64,000 bases of DNA, taken from JALEFZ01 sp039820545. GTDB taxonomy: Bacteria; Bacteroidota; Bacteroidia; J057. Below, in pieces: positions 17,773 through 29,300 of the stretch. The DNA lies in assembly GCA_039820545.1 (NCBI GenBank), contig JBCBPW010000013.1, positions 1-64,000 of the forward strand, given 5' to 3'. The number at the start of each line of letters is the position of its first letter. The stretch's first letter is position 1. Position numbers and translations under genes: made by a program. The notes beneath the pieces were generated by a model that saw only the letters and a program-made list of their open reading frames with translations, was not told the origin of the DNA and searched no databases.

Positions 17773-20700
17773 ATGAGATATCTTTTTCGTACCCTGTGGT
17801 TTCTCTTACCAGGGGCATTGCTTCCTTTTGCCACCTTTGCCCAAGGGCCTTCGAGTTGCTTCAATGCACTTCCACTGTGCCAGACAACTTTTACGCAGCC
17901 CGTGGGACCTATAGATGTACCTCCTAATCTCCAGGTAGTCAATAACAACTTATCATGTTTGGGACAAGGAGAGAAAAAAGCACAGTGGTACATCTTTACT
18001 GCACAAACTGCGGGAGATGTATGCTTTGCCATCACACCTGTCAATGGCAGCGACGATTACGATTATGCTGTATACAACCTGACCAATGCCGACTGTGGAG
18101 ACATTGGTGCAGACCCTTCCTTAGAGGTAAGCTGTAACTACAGCGCCAATCTAGGCTGTGGCGGTGTGACAGGTCCGACAGGCCAGAATCTCCCAGGTAA
18201 TCCTTGCGGAGGGCAAGTCGAATCTTGTATTCCCGTACAGGCGGGTGAGACCTACGCAGTAGTAGTGAGCAACTGGACCCCAGGTTCTACAAGTGGCTAC
18301 GGCCTAGATTTCTCAGCTAGTACAGCGAGTATTGTCGATAATACACCTCCTACGCTCAATCAAGTTCAAGTAGGTTGTGGTACCTCCGATATTAACATTA
18401 CCTTTTCTGAAAATGTCACTTGTGCTTCAGTAGATCCATCGGATTTTACACTGACAGGTCCAGGTGGTGTATACACCATCACAGCGGTTACCTCTACTGA
18501 ATGTCAGATCGGAGGAGATTTCGATAATCAATATTCAGTTACAGTTTCTCCTACGATTACCACTCCTGGAAACTATACATTCAGTCTCGTAGGTTTGGTG
18601 GAAGATAATTGTGGAAACCCTGCAACTCTGACGGCTCAGACCCTTCCCTTTTCGGGTCAGTTTGTGAATATTGCCCCAGGTCAGACCAATATCTGTGCGG
18701 GTACTCCGACGACACTGACGACGAATCTTAGCGGACTGAGTGCCTACACGTTTGACTGGACGCCGGGTAACCTGACTAGTCCTAGCCCGACTGTCGCTCC
18801 CAATGTCACCACGACATACACTGTGACGGCTACAGGTCCTGGGGGATGTGTACTTACAGACGATGTGACAATCCTCGTGAATCCTACCCCTCAAGCTACC
18901 TTTACGACACTTGCACAGACCTGTGTAAATGCAGGCACGAACATCACCTACACAGGATCGGCTGGAGGAACAGCCAATTATTTCTGGAACTTTGACAATG
19001 GAACCGTCAATACAGGTTCTGGTGGAGGTCCCTACAATATCACCTGGAATACGGCAGGTCCCAAGACGGTTAGTTTGACAGTAGAAAAAGATGGCTGTAT
19101 CAGTACGCCTTTTACTCAGGCTATTTCGGTAGAAGAAATTCCGACTTCGACCTTCGCCTTTCCCTCTGAGGTGTGTCTTAATAGTGTAGCGGTATTTACG
19201 TATCAAGGGAATGCACCTTCTTCAGCTACTTATAACTGGACCTTTCCTGGAGCGACTTACACCAATGGACAAATAGGCCCTTACAATATTAGCTGGAATA
19301 CACCTGGCACCAAGCAGGTCTGTCTTCAGGTAGAAAATGCAGGTTGCTTCTCTTCCTTTAACTGTCAAGACGTAACGGTCAGACCCGCTCAAAGCACAAG
19401 TATTGCCACCGTAGCAGATCAATGCTTCTCAGGCAACAGCTTCACCTTTATTCCTACAGGAGATACGGCAGACTTCTACCTCTGGGATTTCGGTTCTTCT
19501 GCATTGCCCCCTCAATTCAACGGTCCTACCCCTCCTCCGGTTACCTATCAGACTCCAGGAACTAAGACCGTACGATTGGTTGCAGGCTCAGCAGGCTGCT
19601 CTCCAGATACGTCTTTCGTGACGTTTGATGTGATAGAAGAGCCATCATCTGCATTCAGCGCTTCTACAACAAACTCTTGCTCAGGTGGAACGGTAAACTT
19701 TACGTATCAAGGAACGGTGCTAGGACCCAATCAGACCTTCTTATGGGACTTTGGCCCTGGTGCGATTCCGACGAGTTCCACGCTTCAGACACCTCCGACA
19801 GTTACCTATACATCAGGTGGCACCAAGTCGGTCACCCTCACAGTCACCAATCGTGGATGCAGTACGCAGACGACGCAGGACATCACCGTCAATGGTTCAC
19901 CCGTTGCAAGTGCGGGACCAGACAGGGAGTTTTGTGAAGGAGATGGAGGCGTGCAGTTAGATGCCACCGTCACAGGTGGGACTATGCCTTATTTCTATAA
20001 CTGGACGTGTAACATCTCTCCTAATTGTGGGATTGATTCGGTCGATGTAGAAGATCCCAAAGTCAATCCCAACGTCATCAATCCAACCGAAGATGTAACC
20101 TACTACTTTGAGGTCATTGATGTCAATGGATGTTCGAGTGGGCTTGACTCTGTCGTCGTGACCGTCAAGGCGAAGCCCAAGATGGATGCAGGTGTAGATA
20201 CCTCTATCTGTCCCAACCCAGCTCCAGGTATCTTCCTGACAGGTACACTCGCTGCGAATAATAATGCTCCCGAACCCGTCATCTATCAGTGGACCCCTTC
20301 CTCTGGACTTAATGATCCGAATGTACCCAATCCATTTGCGCGTCCCGATACGACGATCATTTATACATTGATCGGAACATCCATCAACGGTTGTTCTTCA
20401 GACGCGAATACCATTGACCCACTTTCTACTGTTACAGTCACCGTATTGCCTAATCCCATCGTGGAGGCTGGAGTGGATACGGGCTTATGTTTTGGAGAGA
20501 GTATACAGCTACAAGGATTTGCCACGGGTGCAGGACCCAACTATGAGTTTACGTGGTCGCCTGCGACAGGAGGGACGATCAGCGATCCAAACTCCCCTAA
20601 TCCCAATGTGAATCCCGCAGCTACGACCACCTATACTCTTTCTGTCACTTCGAATGGCTGTAGTGGAGCTGATAGTGTAGAGGTACAGGTCGATACCAAG

Positions 20701-22209
20701 CCAACGGTAACAGCGAGTAACAATCGAGATCTGTGTGAAGGGGAAACCATCACTTTGTCTGCGGTGGCCAATGGAGATCCCAATGCGACCATTTATAATT
20801 TCCTTTGGTCGCCAGGACGTGGGTTGAGTGACTCTACGATTGCCAGTCCAGAGGCAAATCCTGCTGTAAGTACGACTTACAATGTGATTGCATCTACAGA
20901 GTTTGGATGTATCTCGAATATAGATTCTACGGTACTCACGGTACTGGCGACGCCACAAGTCGACTTACTTCAACCTGATACGACCATATGTGCGGGAGAC
21001 GAGATCCCACTTATCGCTGTTCACACCTTCAATAGTGATACCGTACCCACACAGTATGCGTGGCTGCCAACAGAGTTTGTAGATCCTGCGATTGGAGACT
21101 CTATGGTCATGGTCAATCCGATCAGTTCGACCGTCATTGAGGTACGTGCGAGTAGCTTTGCGGGTAAGTGTTTCACGACGGATCAGGTGGTCATCGAAGT
21201 AAATCCTGCGGTAGTAGCAGACATACAGGCAGATACGGCGCTGATTTGTGGGGGAGACACGGCTACCCTGGTGGCCCTAGGGGGATTGGGAAATGCCGAT
21301 TACACATGGACTCCTGCTACGAGTCTGACTAATCCCACCTCGCAAACGACATTTGCGCTTCCCGATACGACTACGACCTATCAGTTGATCGTGTCCGAAG
21401 GGGTGTGTGCCGATACAGCAACGCTTGATGTCACGGTGAGACCGACCCCTTCGAATGATTATTTTGTAGATCAAACGGAAGGCTGTGGTTCGCTAACCGC
21501 AAGTTTCCAAGAGAACAGTACAGCAGATGCGATTTCCTTTATCTGGGACTTTGGGGATGGCACAGAATTAGAGAATTCGCCGAACCCACTGCACACATTT
21601 GCCCAACCAGGTAGCTATCAGGTAACCTTTACGGCTATCGGTGCCTCAGGCTGTAATGCACGCAACAACTTAGTCACCATCAACGTTTCGGATCTACCCT
21701 TAGCGGACTTCACGACAGATCCATCAGGACCCGTCAGTCTTCCTCTTCCCAATGCTACTGTGAACTTTACAGATGCCTCTCTTGATGCAGTAAGGTGGTT
21801 CTGGGATTTTGGAGATGGAAAAGTATCTACCGAAACCTCTCCTAGACACATCTATCAAGAGCCGGGGAATTATACAGTAACGCTGGTTGTCCAAAACGCA
21901 GATGGATGTGTGGATACGGCACAGCAAAGTCCAGTGGAGATTTTCGAACCTTCTCTCAAAATCCCCAATGTCTTCTCACCCAATGGTGATGGGAGGAATG
22001 ACAGATTCCAGATCTTGTTTGATGGAACAGCACCAGTTACCACACGTATCTACGATAGATGGGGGAGAACGGTGTTTGAGGCAGAGGCAATAGATCAGAC
22101 ATGGGATGGTCGCAATGCCGATGGAAGCAATCATCCTGTAGGTGTGTACTACTACGCCGTGACTGTTAACGGACTCTTGTACAAAGGAAGTCTGACACTC
22201 TTGAGATAA
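17773..22209 (+). CDS. Giant PKD-repeat surface protein with type B (gliding-motility) C-terminal domain
   Basis: About 1,478 residues from ATG 17773, with a signal peptide ending LPFATFAQ. The N-terminal ~170 residues (SSCFNALPLCQ..., with Cys pairs, WYIFTAQTAGDVCF and DYDYAVYNL) match a beta-sandwich commonly found ahead of such repeats. An Ig/PKD array follows with repeated motifs YFWNFDNG, YNWTFPG, YLWDFGS, FLWDFGP, FIWDFGDG and WFWDFGDG. These are interspersed with Cys-containing modules around 'TYTVTATGPGGC'-like strands. The last ~85 residues are the T9SS type B domain: IPNVFSPNGDGRNDRF, IYDRWGRTVFE, TWDGRNADGS, PVGVYYY and a final KGSLTLLR. It should be secreted through T9SS to the surface, probably as an adhesin or matrix protein. 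The ligand is unknown. Confidence 0.9.
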   Translation: MRYLFRTLWFLLPGALLPFATFAQGPSSCFNALPLCQTTFTQPVGPIDVPPNLQVVNNNLSCLGQGEKKAQWYIFTAQTAGDVCFAITPVNGSDDYDYAVYNLTNADCGDIGADPSLEVSCNYSANLGCGGVTGPTGQNLPGNPCGGQVESCIPVQAGETYAVVVSNWTPGSTSGYGLDFSASTASIVDNTPPTLNQVQVGCGTSDINITFSENVTCASVDPSDFTLTGPGGVYTITAVTSTECQIGGDFDNQYSVTVSPTITTPGNYTFSLVGLVEDNCGNPATLTAQTLPFSGQFVNIAPGQTNICAGTPTTLTTNLSGLSAYTFDWTPGNLTSPSPTVAPNVTTTYTVTATGPGGCVLTDDVTILVNPTPQATFTTLAQTCVNAGTNITYTGSAGGTANYFWNFDNGTVNTGSGGGPYNITWNTAGPKTVSLTVEKDGCISTPFTQAISVEEIPTSTFAFPSEVCLNSVAVFTYQGNAPSSATYNWTFPGATYTNGQIGPYNISWNTPGTKQVCLQVENAGCFSSFNCQDVTVRPAQSTSIATVADQCFSGNSFTFIPTGDTADFYLWDFGSSALPPQFNGPTPPPVTYQTPGTKTVRLVAGSAGCSPDTSFVTFDVIEEPSSAFSASTTNSCSGGTVNFTYQGTVLGPNQTFLWDFGPGAIPTSSTLQTPPTVTYTSGGTKSVTLTVTNRGCSTQTTQDITVNGSPVASAGPDREFCEGDGGVQLDATVTGGTMPYFYNWTCNISPNCGIDSVDVEDPKVNPNVINPTEDVTYYFEVIDVNGCSSGLDSVVVTVKAKPKMDAGVDTSICPNPAPGIFLTGTLAANNNAPEPVIYQWTPSSGLNDPNVPNPFARPDTTIIYTLIGTSINGCSSDANTIDPLSTVTVTVLPNPIVEAGVDTGLCFGESIQLQGFATGAGPNYEFTWSPATGGTISDPNSPNPNVNPAATTTYTLSVTSNGCSGADSVEVQVDTKPTVTASNNRDLCEGETITLSAVANGDPNATIYNFLWSPGRGLSDSTIASPEANPAVSTTYNVIASTEFGCISNIDSTVLTVLATPQVDLLQPDTTICAGDEIPLIAVHTFNSDTVPTQYAWLPTEFVDPAIGDSMVMVNPISSTVIEVRASSFAGKCFTTDQVVIEVNPAVVADIQADTALICGGDTATLVALGGLGNADYTWTPATSLTNPTSQTTFALPDTTTTYQLIVSEGVCADTATLDVTVRPTPSNDYFVDQTEGCGSLTASFQENSTADAISFIWDFGDGTELENSPNPLHTFAQPGSYQVTFTAIGASGCNARNNLVTINVSDLPLADFTTDPSGPVSLPLPNATVNFTDASLDAVRWFWDFGDGKVSTETSPRHIYQEPGNYTVTLVVQNADGCVDTAQQSPVEIFEPSLKIPNVFSPNGDGRNDRFQILFDGTAPVTTRIYDRWGRTVFEAEAIDQTWDGRNADGSNHPVGVYYYAVTVNGLLYKGSLTLLR

Positions 22210-22232
22210 GTACAATAAGAAGATAGAAATAT

Positions 22233-22262
22233 AAGGTCCTGCAGAAATGTAGGGCCTTTTTT
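22233..22262 (+). terminator. Terminator after the type B PKD gene
   Basis: An 11-bp stem (AAGGTCCTGCA with TGTAGGGCCTT, G-T pairs) closed by a GAAA tetraloop and followed by six T. It lies 23 bases after the stop codon. Confidence 0.85.
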
Positions 22263-22318
22263 GTGTGTGCAAACTCCTAAAAGGAAAATCATTCTTTCAG
22301 ATAATAAAAATATTCGTG

Positions 22319-22372
22319 ATACATCCAATATTAATTTTAAATTAATATTCAATTATTATCATATGGATGTAT
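22319..22372. promoter_or_regulatory. Nested palindromes upstream of the T9SS/RHS gene pair
   Basis: ATACATCC (22319-22326) pairs with GGATGTAT (22365-22372). Inside lies an 11-bp-arm palindrome, AATATTAATTT at 22327-22337 and its complement at 22339-22349. The outer right arm ends 23 bases before the ATG at 22396. It could be an operator or a 5'-UTR structure; there is no experimental support. Confidence 0.35.
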
Positions 22373-22395
22373 TTACACATATCTAACTAACACAC

Positions 22396-23313
22396 ATGAT
22401 GTATCTAAAACCCCTAACTTTATGGTTAGTGGCATGGCTCAGTATGTCTACACTACTGGCCCAAGATGCCGTTGACTGTAATCTCAGCTTTCATCCTGTA
22501 CTGGAAATCGTCAATCAGGGATCGCACAATCAGCCCCTGGGTGAGGTCTTCTTCGTGCTAGATAAGCAACGCTACGACGTTCAGCGTGGAAACATTGTTT
22601 TCCATCCTCAGAAGCCTTCTCAACTCATGCTTCCTATGCTGGAAATGGAAGAAGGAATGCACATCCTGGAAGTGTATCTCGCAGATGCTCAGACAAATGA
22701 TCTGCATGAGAAAGGTGTCATGACTCGGTTTTCTGTATTCAAGGATCAACTGACCCATGATTTGTCGCAAGTAGAAATTGTGAAAAATGACAATCCATTG
22801 ACAAAAGACCTTAGTACTTGCGCATGTCAATCCGACCAAAGCCAACACAAACCAGCTGCTACCCTATGGCTGTATCGCATTCAAGGTGCTGCCAATGAGC
22901 CTATTTTGCTTGTGAGTATGAACAATGGGCAGAACTGGACACAAGCCACAGCGAAAATCAACGGCCAGATCTGCCCCGAATTCCAACTACAAGGTGTAAA
23001 TGTGGCGGAAATTCAAGCACCTACTGGCTCTCAAGCCCAAGCAACCCCTGCCTTTGATCTGAGATTTTCTGCCACACCCAATCCTTTTGCTGAAACCCTG
23101 CATCTACAGTTTCCCATGATTGAAACCGGGTCGGCAAATATTTCTGTGTTCAACGCGGGAGGGCAACTCGTCTATCGACAGTCGCTTACCATCGATCATG
23201 TCGGTCCACAATCTACAGCCATTACGGCCACGGATTGGGCGGCAGGTACCTACCTCATCCTGGTTCAAACCCCTGATCAGACCTGGAAAGAAAAACTGAT
23301 TCACATCCGGTAA
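22396..23313 (+). CDS. Secreted protein with T9SS type A sorting domain
   Basis: 305 residues. The signal peptide is near residues 1-22, ending STLLAQ. The N-terminal ~200 residues are beta-rich without a recognised family. They include a short Cys motif (CACQ) and QNWTQATAKINGQICPEF. The last ~80 residues form the T9SS type A domain: FSATPNPFAETLHLQF, ISVFNAGGQLVYRQSL, WAAGTYLILVQT and the terminal KEKLIHIR. It lies 27 bases before the SpvB/RHS gene in the same direction and is presumably cotranscribed. It may therefore be a partner of, or escort for, that protein. This is inference from spacing only. Confidence 0.8.
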   Translation: MMYLKPLTLWLVAWLSMSTLLAQDAVDCNLSFHPVLEIVNQGSHNQPLGEVFFVLDKQRYDVQRGNIVFHPQKPSQLMLPMLEMEEGMHILEVYLADAQTNDLHEKGVMTRFSVFKDQLTHDLSQVEIVKNDNPLTKDLSTCACQSDQSQHKPAATLWLYRIQGAANEPILLVSMNNGQNWTQATAKINGQICPEFQLQGVNVAEIQAPTGSQAQATPAFDLRFSATPNPFAETLHLQFPMIETGSANISVFNAGGQLVYRQSLTIDHVGPQSTAITATDWAAGTYLILVQTPDQTWKEKLIHIR

Positions 23314-23340
23314 CGCCATTTTTACCCAAAAAACCACACA

Positions 23341-26300
23341 ATGAAAAAATATATACTGGGACTCATCCTCCTATTGGGGATGTCCCTACCCTACCACCTT
23401 CAAGCGCAGGTAGCAGGCAGGACAGCCGATCAGTTTCGCGTCAATGAAAGTGGGGCTGCTTCCTACCAAATCCCTATCATGATCTCCCCAGGTACGCGGG
23501 GCATGGTACCCAACCTCAGTTTCGTTTATAGCTCCCAACAAGGCAATGGCCATATGGGACTAGGCTGGGCATTGGGAGGTCTATCTGTGATCACACGTGC
23601 CCCTGCGACCAAGGCTCAAGACAATGAAATAGATGGTGTTGACTTTGACCGAAAGGATCGCTTCACGCTAGACGGCGAACGCCTAGTCAATGTCTCGGGA
23701 TCCTACGGATACAATAATACCCAATACCGCACGGAGCAAGAAGCATTTGCTAAGATTGTCTCATACGGTACGGCTGGCCAAGGCCCTCAGAAATTTAAAG
23801 TATGGACCAAAGACGGTATGATCCGCGAATACGGGTACACCACCAACTCCCGTATCGAAGCACAGGGTAAGTCTGATGTGTTGATCTGGCGTCTCAATAA
23901 GGTCACAGACCGCCAAGGGAACTACTACACCTTTACTTACGGAGAGATCAATGGGAATACAGAATCCTATCCTACACGTATTGACTATACAGGAAATGCC
24001 AGCAGAGGATTAGCTACTTATGCTTCGGTTCGCTTCGAATATGAAAGCCGTAGCGATGTCAATGACAACTATCTCAGCGGTGTCAAGGTGAAATTTTCCA
24101 AGCGTCTCAAGCGTGTCAGATCTTACTATGGAAACTCCCTTGTTCGCACCTATACCATGACGTACACCCAGCAGGGATCTGCCTACCAGTCGCTTTTGAC
24201 TCAGATTCAGGAGTGCGGAACCAATGGATCATGCAAGGAAGCCATCCGATTTGATTGGGGGAGCATGAATGAGAATGGACAGTTTAACATCAAATCTCCC
24301 TACCCCAATTCAGGCTATGGTGTCAATGCCAATAATTACAAATATATCCCTGGCGACTTTAATGGAGATGGAAAAGGCGATTTATTCCATGTTGTCAATA
24401 ATAACTATGGCCGTGTCTGGCAATCCAACGGTAATGGGACCTTCTCCATCAAATCCCCCTTCCCCAACTCTGGTTATGCCTTGAGTGCCAATAACTACAA
24501 CTTTATTCCTGGAGACTTTAATGGAGATGGGAAAACAGATTTATTTCATGCATTGAATGGAAGTTCTGGTCACGTCTGGCAATCCAATGGCAACGGGACA
24601 TTCTCCATCAAGAATAAATTTACAGCAGGTACCAATCTTTATAGTGTTTCCTTTAAACCTGGAGATTTCAATGGAGATGGAAGGACGGATTTAGCATTAA
24701 TTTATTTGGTTCAGGTACCACATTATTATTATCCAGCCCCTTATTTTACCGTGATCCAGTCTATTTGGCTCTCGAATGGAAATGGGACATTTACGGTAAA
24801 ATCTCCTTTTGGATCAGGAAATTATGCAGCACCTGCAGTTTTTCCCTATAAATGGGATTTTGCTGACTTCAATGGAGATGGCCTCACCGATATTGTTCAG
24901 TATGCTGGTAGCAATGGATTGATTATCTGGATGTCCAAAGGGGATGGAACTTTTGAACTAAAGCCCTCTTTCCCTAATAACGGCTACAATGTCTCTTCAA
25001 ATGGCTACAAGTTCCTTCCAGGCGATTTCAATGGGGACGGCATGGCCGATCTCGTTCACATTGTCAATAATAATTATCTCCGTGTGTGGGAATCTAAGGG
25101 AGACGGAACCTTCTCCATTCGAGGCCTTTATCCCAATACTGGCTATGCACTCAGCGCCAATGGATACAACTTCCGTGTAGGGGATTTTAATGGTGACGGC
25201 AAAAGCGACCTCGTACATTTTGTCAACAACAACTACCTTCACGTCTGGTACTCTCGTGGCAATGGGACCTTCAACATCCGCTCTCCTTTCCCTAATTCGG
25301 GATATGCAATGAGTGCCAATGGATATGCATTTACGACGAGCGACTTTACGGGAGATGGGAAAACGGACCTGCTTCACTTTGTGAATCACCGATACGTACA
25401 CGTGTGGGAAGCCAAGCCTGATACGCGTTTCCAAATCACCAAAATCACCAATGTCCGCAAAGAGGTCCGCTTGACCTATAAGCCCTTGACGGATGCCTCT
25501 GCTTATAGTAAGTATAGCAGTTCCACCTATCCAAAGATGGACATACAAGCACCGATGCGGGTCGTGTCTAGGGTACAGACTTCGAATGGGATCGGTGGAT
25601 TTACGACAGTCGATTACAAATACGAAGGAGCCTACATCGACCTACAAGGAAGAGGATTTAGAGGATTTAAGAAAATCACCGCTTCGAATATTACGACAGG
25701 TCTGAAAGAGATTACGGAGTTTGAACGAGATCATCGCTGCGTCAATTCAAAAGTCAAGAAATCCGAACAGCGATTGATCTCCAACAATCGACTGATCTCC
25801 CAAACGGTCAATACCATCAGTTACCGAACGACTTTCAGCGGGAAAGTCAACTGGTCATGGGTTAGCCGCAGTGTCATGAAGTCTTACAAGCTCAATGGAA
25901 GCTTGGTCACTACCACAACTACCAACTTCACTTATGACAGTTATGGCAACTTGACCAAGGAGGCGACGACGTTCCAGGGGGGACATACCAAAACTACCGA
26001 CAGATATTACTACAACAACACCTCTAGCTGGATATTAGGGCAGTTGACAAGCGAGCGATTCATCCGTAGACGCAGCGGACAACCGACATTGACCAGGCGG
26101 ATTGATTATAGCTATAACTCGGCCCGTACCCTGATGACACGAGAGACCATCGAACCTGCCATTTCCTCTCTCAGAATTACCAAGGACTATCTCTATGATG
26201 GCTATGGCAACATCACGCGTACGACTCTCAGTGGCAACAATGGCTATGGATCAGAGACCCGTATCAAGCAGTTCGCCTACGACTCTAGGGGACGTTTCCA

Positions 26301-29300
26301 AACGCGCAAGACCAATGAATTGGGACATACCCGCAACGATGTCTATGACAATCTCCATGGAAATGTCACCCAGTCTACAGGACCCAACGGTATCAAAACG
26401 ACCTATACCTACGATCCTTTTGGGCGTAAGCTGACGCAGTATACGCCTGGTGGTGGTACCATTACCTACACCTATGCGCGCATCAGTAGCGGCAATGAAA
26501 TTTACTATGTGCAAGAGGCGGCGCAGGGTAAACCGACGCAGCGTACCTACTATGACGTGCTGGGCAGAGAGACACGCATGCTCCGTAAGGGCTTTAGTGG
26601 ATCGTGGATTTATCAGACGAATATTTACGATAGCAAGGGGAGGCTTTGGAAAATGTCGGAGCCTTATTATTCAGGTACTTCTGCCAAGTATACGGTCTAC
26701 GAGTATGATGCCCTGCATCGCATGACCCGTGAGACAGCTCCTGGCAGTCGTGTGCGCACCATTTCCTACAACGGACTCACCCAAACCATCACCAATCCTA
26801 ATGGACAGCAACTCATCGAGAAACGTGATGCGATAGGCAACCTGCTCCAGACGACCAATCATATCGGGAAGCATACCTACCAGTACTATGATTCTTTTGA
26901 CAATCTGATTGAGATTCGAGATGGCAATGGTACCCGGACTTATATGCAGTACGATTTGTTGGGGAGAAAAACGCGTATTCAGGACCCCAATGCTGGCGTT
27001 ATTCTCTATACCTACAATGCCTTCAATGAGTTGGTGACAGAGAGAAATGCACGGAATCAAACGACAACGTTTCGATATGACAAACTGGGACGTTTGACGC
27101 AGCGCGTGGAGCCAGAGGGGACCACGACCTGGACATACGATGTTGGCAACAAAGCCAAGAGCCGTCTGTATCGCGTGACAGGTCCAGGAGGTTATCAGGA
27201 AACCTACTCTTATGATAGCTATAGTCGTCTCTACAAGACGAGCTACTCTGGTCCAGGTGGTACCTTTAATATCCAGACCAGCTACGACAGTTATGGCCGT
27301 CCGTCGCAGGTGACCTATCCTTCGAATTTTCGCAGTAAAAATCTCTACAACTCTTCAGGCTATCTCTATGAGGTGAGAAATGCCAGTAACAATGCCAAAT
27401 TCTGGACATTGGAGGCACAGTCTGCTAGAGATCAATGGGAGCGCACCCGTGCGGGAAACAATAAGGTCACCAACTATTACTATGACAGCAATCGAGGGGT
27501 GGTCACACGTATCTACACAGCAGGTGTACAAGACCTCCGATTTACATTTGACAAAATTGGGAACCTTACCCAAAGGCGAGATGCCGCGCGTAGTTTGACA
27601 GAGAATTTCCTTTATGATGGTATCAACCGTGTGATCAGCACCAATGCAGGAGGGGGGGGATCGACCACGATTACCTATGATGCAGCAGGAAATATTACGT
27701 ATCGCTCGGATGCAGGATGTTACGAATATGGTGCAGGTGTCGCAGGTCCTCAGGCAGTCACAAGGCTCAAAGACAATGCAGGGGGAACCCTCAAGACCTT
27801 TACTTACGATGCTTCGGGCAACATGACCCGCAACCACCAGACCAATATCCTGTACACGACCTACAACAAGCCCTACAGACTGACCAAAGGGAGTGACAAA
27901 ATCGAGATTGATTACGGTCCAGGTCGTTCACGTCAGACGCAGCGCATCTACAAGAGCAATTCCTTGCACAAGACCATTCGCTATGTCGGGTCCATCTATG
28001 AGAAGCATACAGGGGCAGGAGGGACAAAGTATATCCACCACATCATGGCAGGCGATAAGGTCGTCGCTGTGCATACGACAGGATCGGGCGCAGGAACACG
28101 TTATCTCCACAGAGACCATATCGGCTCCATTCAGACCATCACCAATGAAAGTGGAGGCGTCGTAGATGTCCTGTCTTATAATGCTTGGGGACAACGTCGC
28201 AATCCTTACACATGGCAAGCATCCAATTCCATCTCTGCTAGCTTCATCCGTGGATTCACGGGGCATGAGCATTTGGACATGGAGAATCTGATCCACATGG
28301 GGGCACGTATCTATGATGCGAGCATTGGGCGATTCTTGAGTGCAGATCCATTTGTCTCCTTTGAAGGGACAGGGCAAAGCTTGAACCGCTACAGCTATGT
28401 GATGAACAATCCGCTGTCGCTGGTTGATCCAAGTGGTTTCTTCTTCAAGAAGTTGTTCAAAGCCCTCAAGCGGATTGTCAAATCCATCTTTAAGAACCCA
28501 CTAGCCTTCATTGTGGGTGTAGTGGCTGCTGTGGTGACCTTTGGGGTGGTAAATCCGATCCTCACGAGTGCCTTGGGAGGGGGCTTCTGGGGAGGATTAG
28601 GTGCTGCGGTGCTCTCGGGCGCAGCGGCAGGAGCCGCAGGTTCGTTTGGAGCTACCCTTGTCGCTACGGGAGATCTGGGCATGGCCCTCAAAGCAGGGTT
28701 GATGGGCGGTCTCACAGGGGCCTTGTCAGGTGGGTTGATGTATGGGATTGATCAGATCTTGCCTACCTGGATGCAAACCAGCTCGATTGCTCGACCCAAT
28801 AATCCGCTGTCAGCCAGCAAGCGCATCCAGATTCAGATCGGTCGTTCACTGACCACGAGCGGTGTCAACGGGTTGATGAATAAAATCAGAGGGGGAGAAT
28901 TTGCGGATGGTTTTATGGTCTCCATGTTCGGTGACATGATCCGCTGGGGGCGTGACGCCTTTGTAGAATGGCGCGCGTTGAAGCAATTCCGTGAAACGGG
29001 CTGGCCGACGAATCAGGCAGACCAAGCCCAATTCCTGGAGGATGCAGGTGCCACTTTAAGGCCTTCTGAAGGATGGGAGTCGGATGTCAAGTCCCACAAT
29101 GGGCAATATGTCTCAGTCATCAATCCTCGTACGCCAAATGTGGGCATTCCACGAAATAGCGGCTTCCTTAACCGATATGCGACGGGTGAAAACAGTGCCT
29201 TCATGAAGATCGTCTCCAAGATTCCTGGCATGAACTCCATGTCGATTGCGCATGATTACTTTGCAGATTTTGCCTCACCCTTGGGTATCAATCTGCTGAC

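Noticed and set aside
18535..19206. 223-codon minus-strand ORF inside the PKD/type B gene
   Set aside because: It is antisense to clear PKD repeats. The product is Cys/Arg/Ser-rich, as expected from the reverse of Thr/Gly/Val-rich repeats.
24280..25400. Regular repeats that could suggest a CRISPR array or tandem-repeat locus
   Set aside because: They are in frame and encode seven GDFNGDG-type calcium loops with diverged DNA. There are no spacers and no cas genes.
24997..25548. 183-codon minus-strand ORF inside the RHS gene
   Set aside because: It mirrors the FG-GAP repeat DNA on the other strand, and its apparent internal repeats come from those loops.
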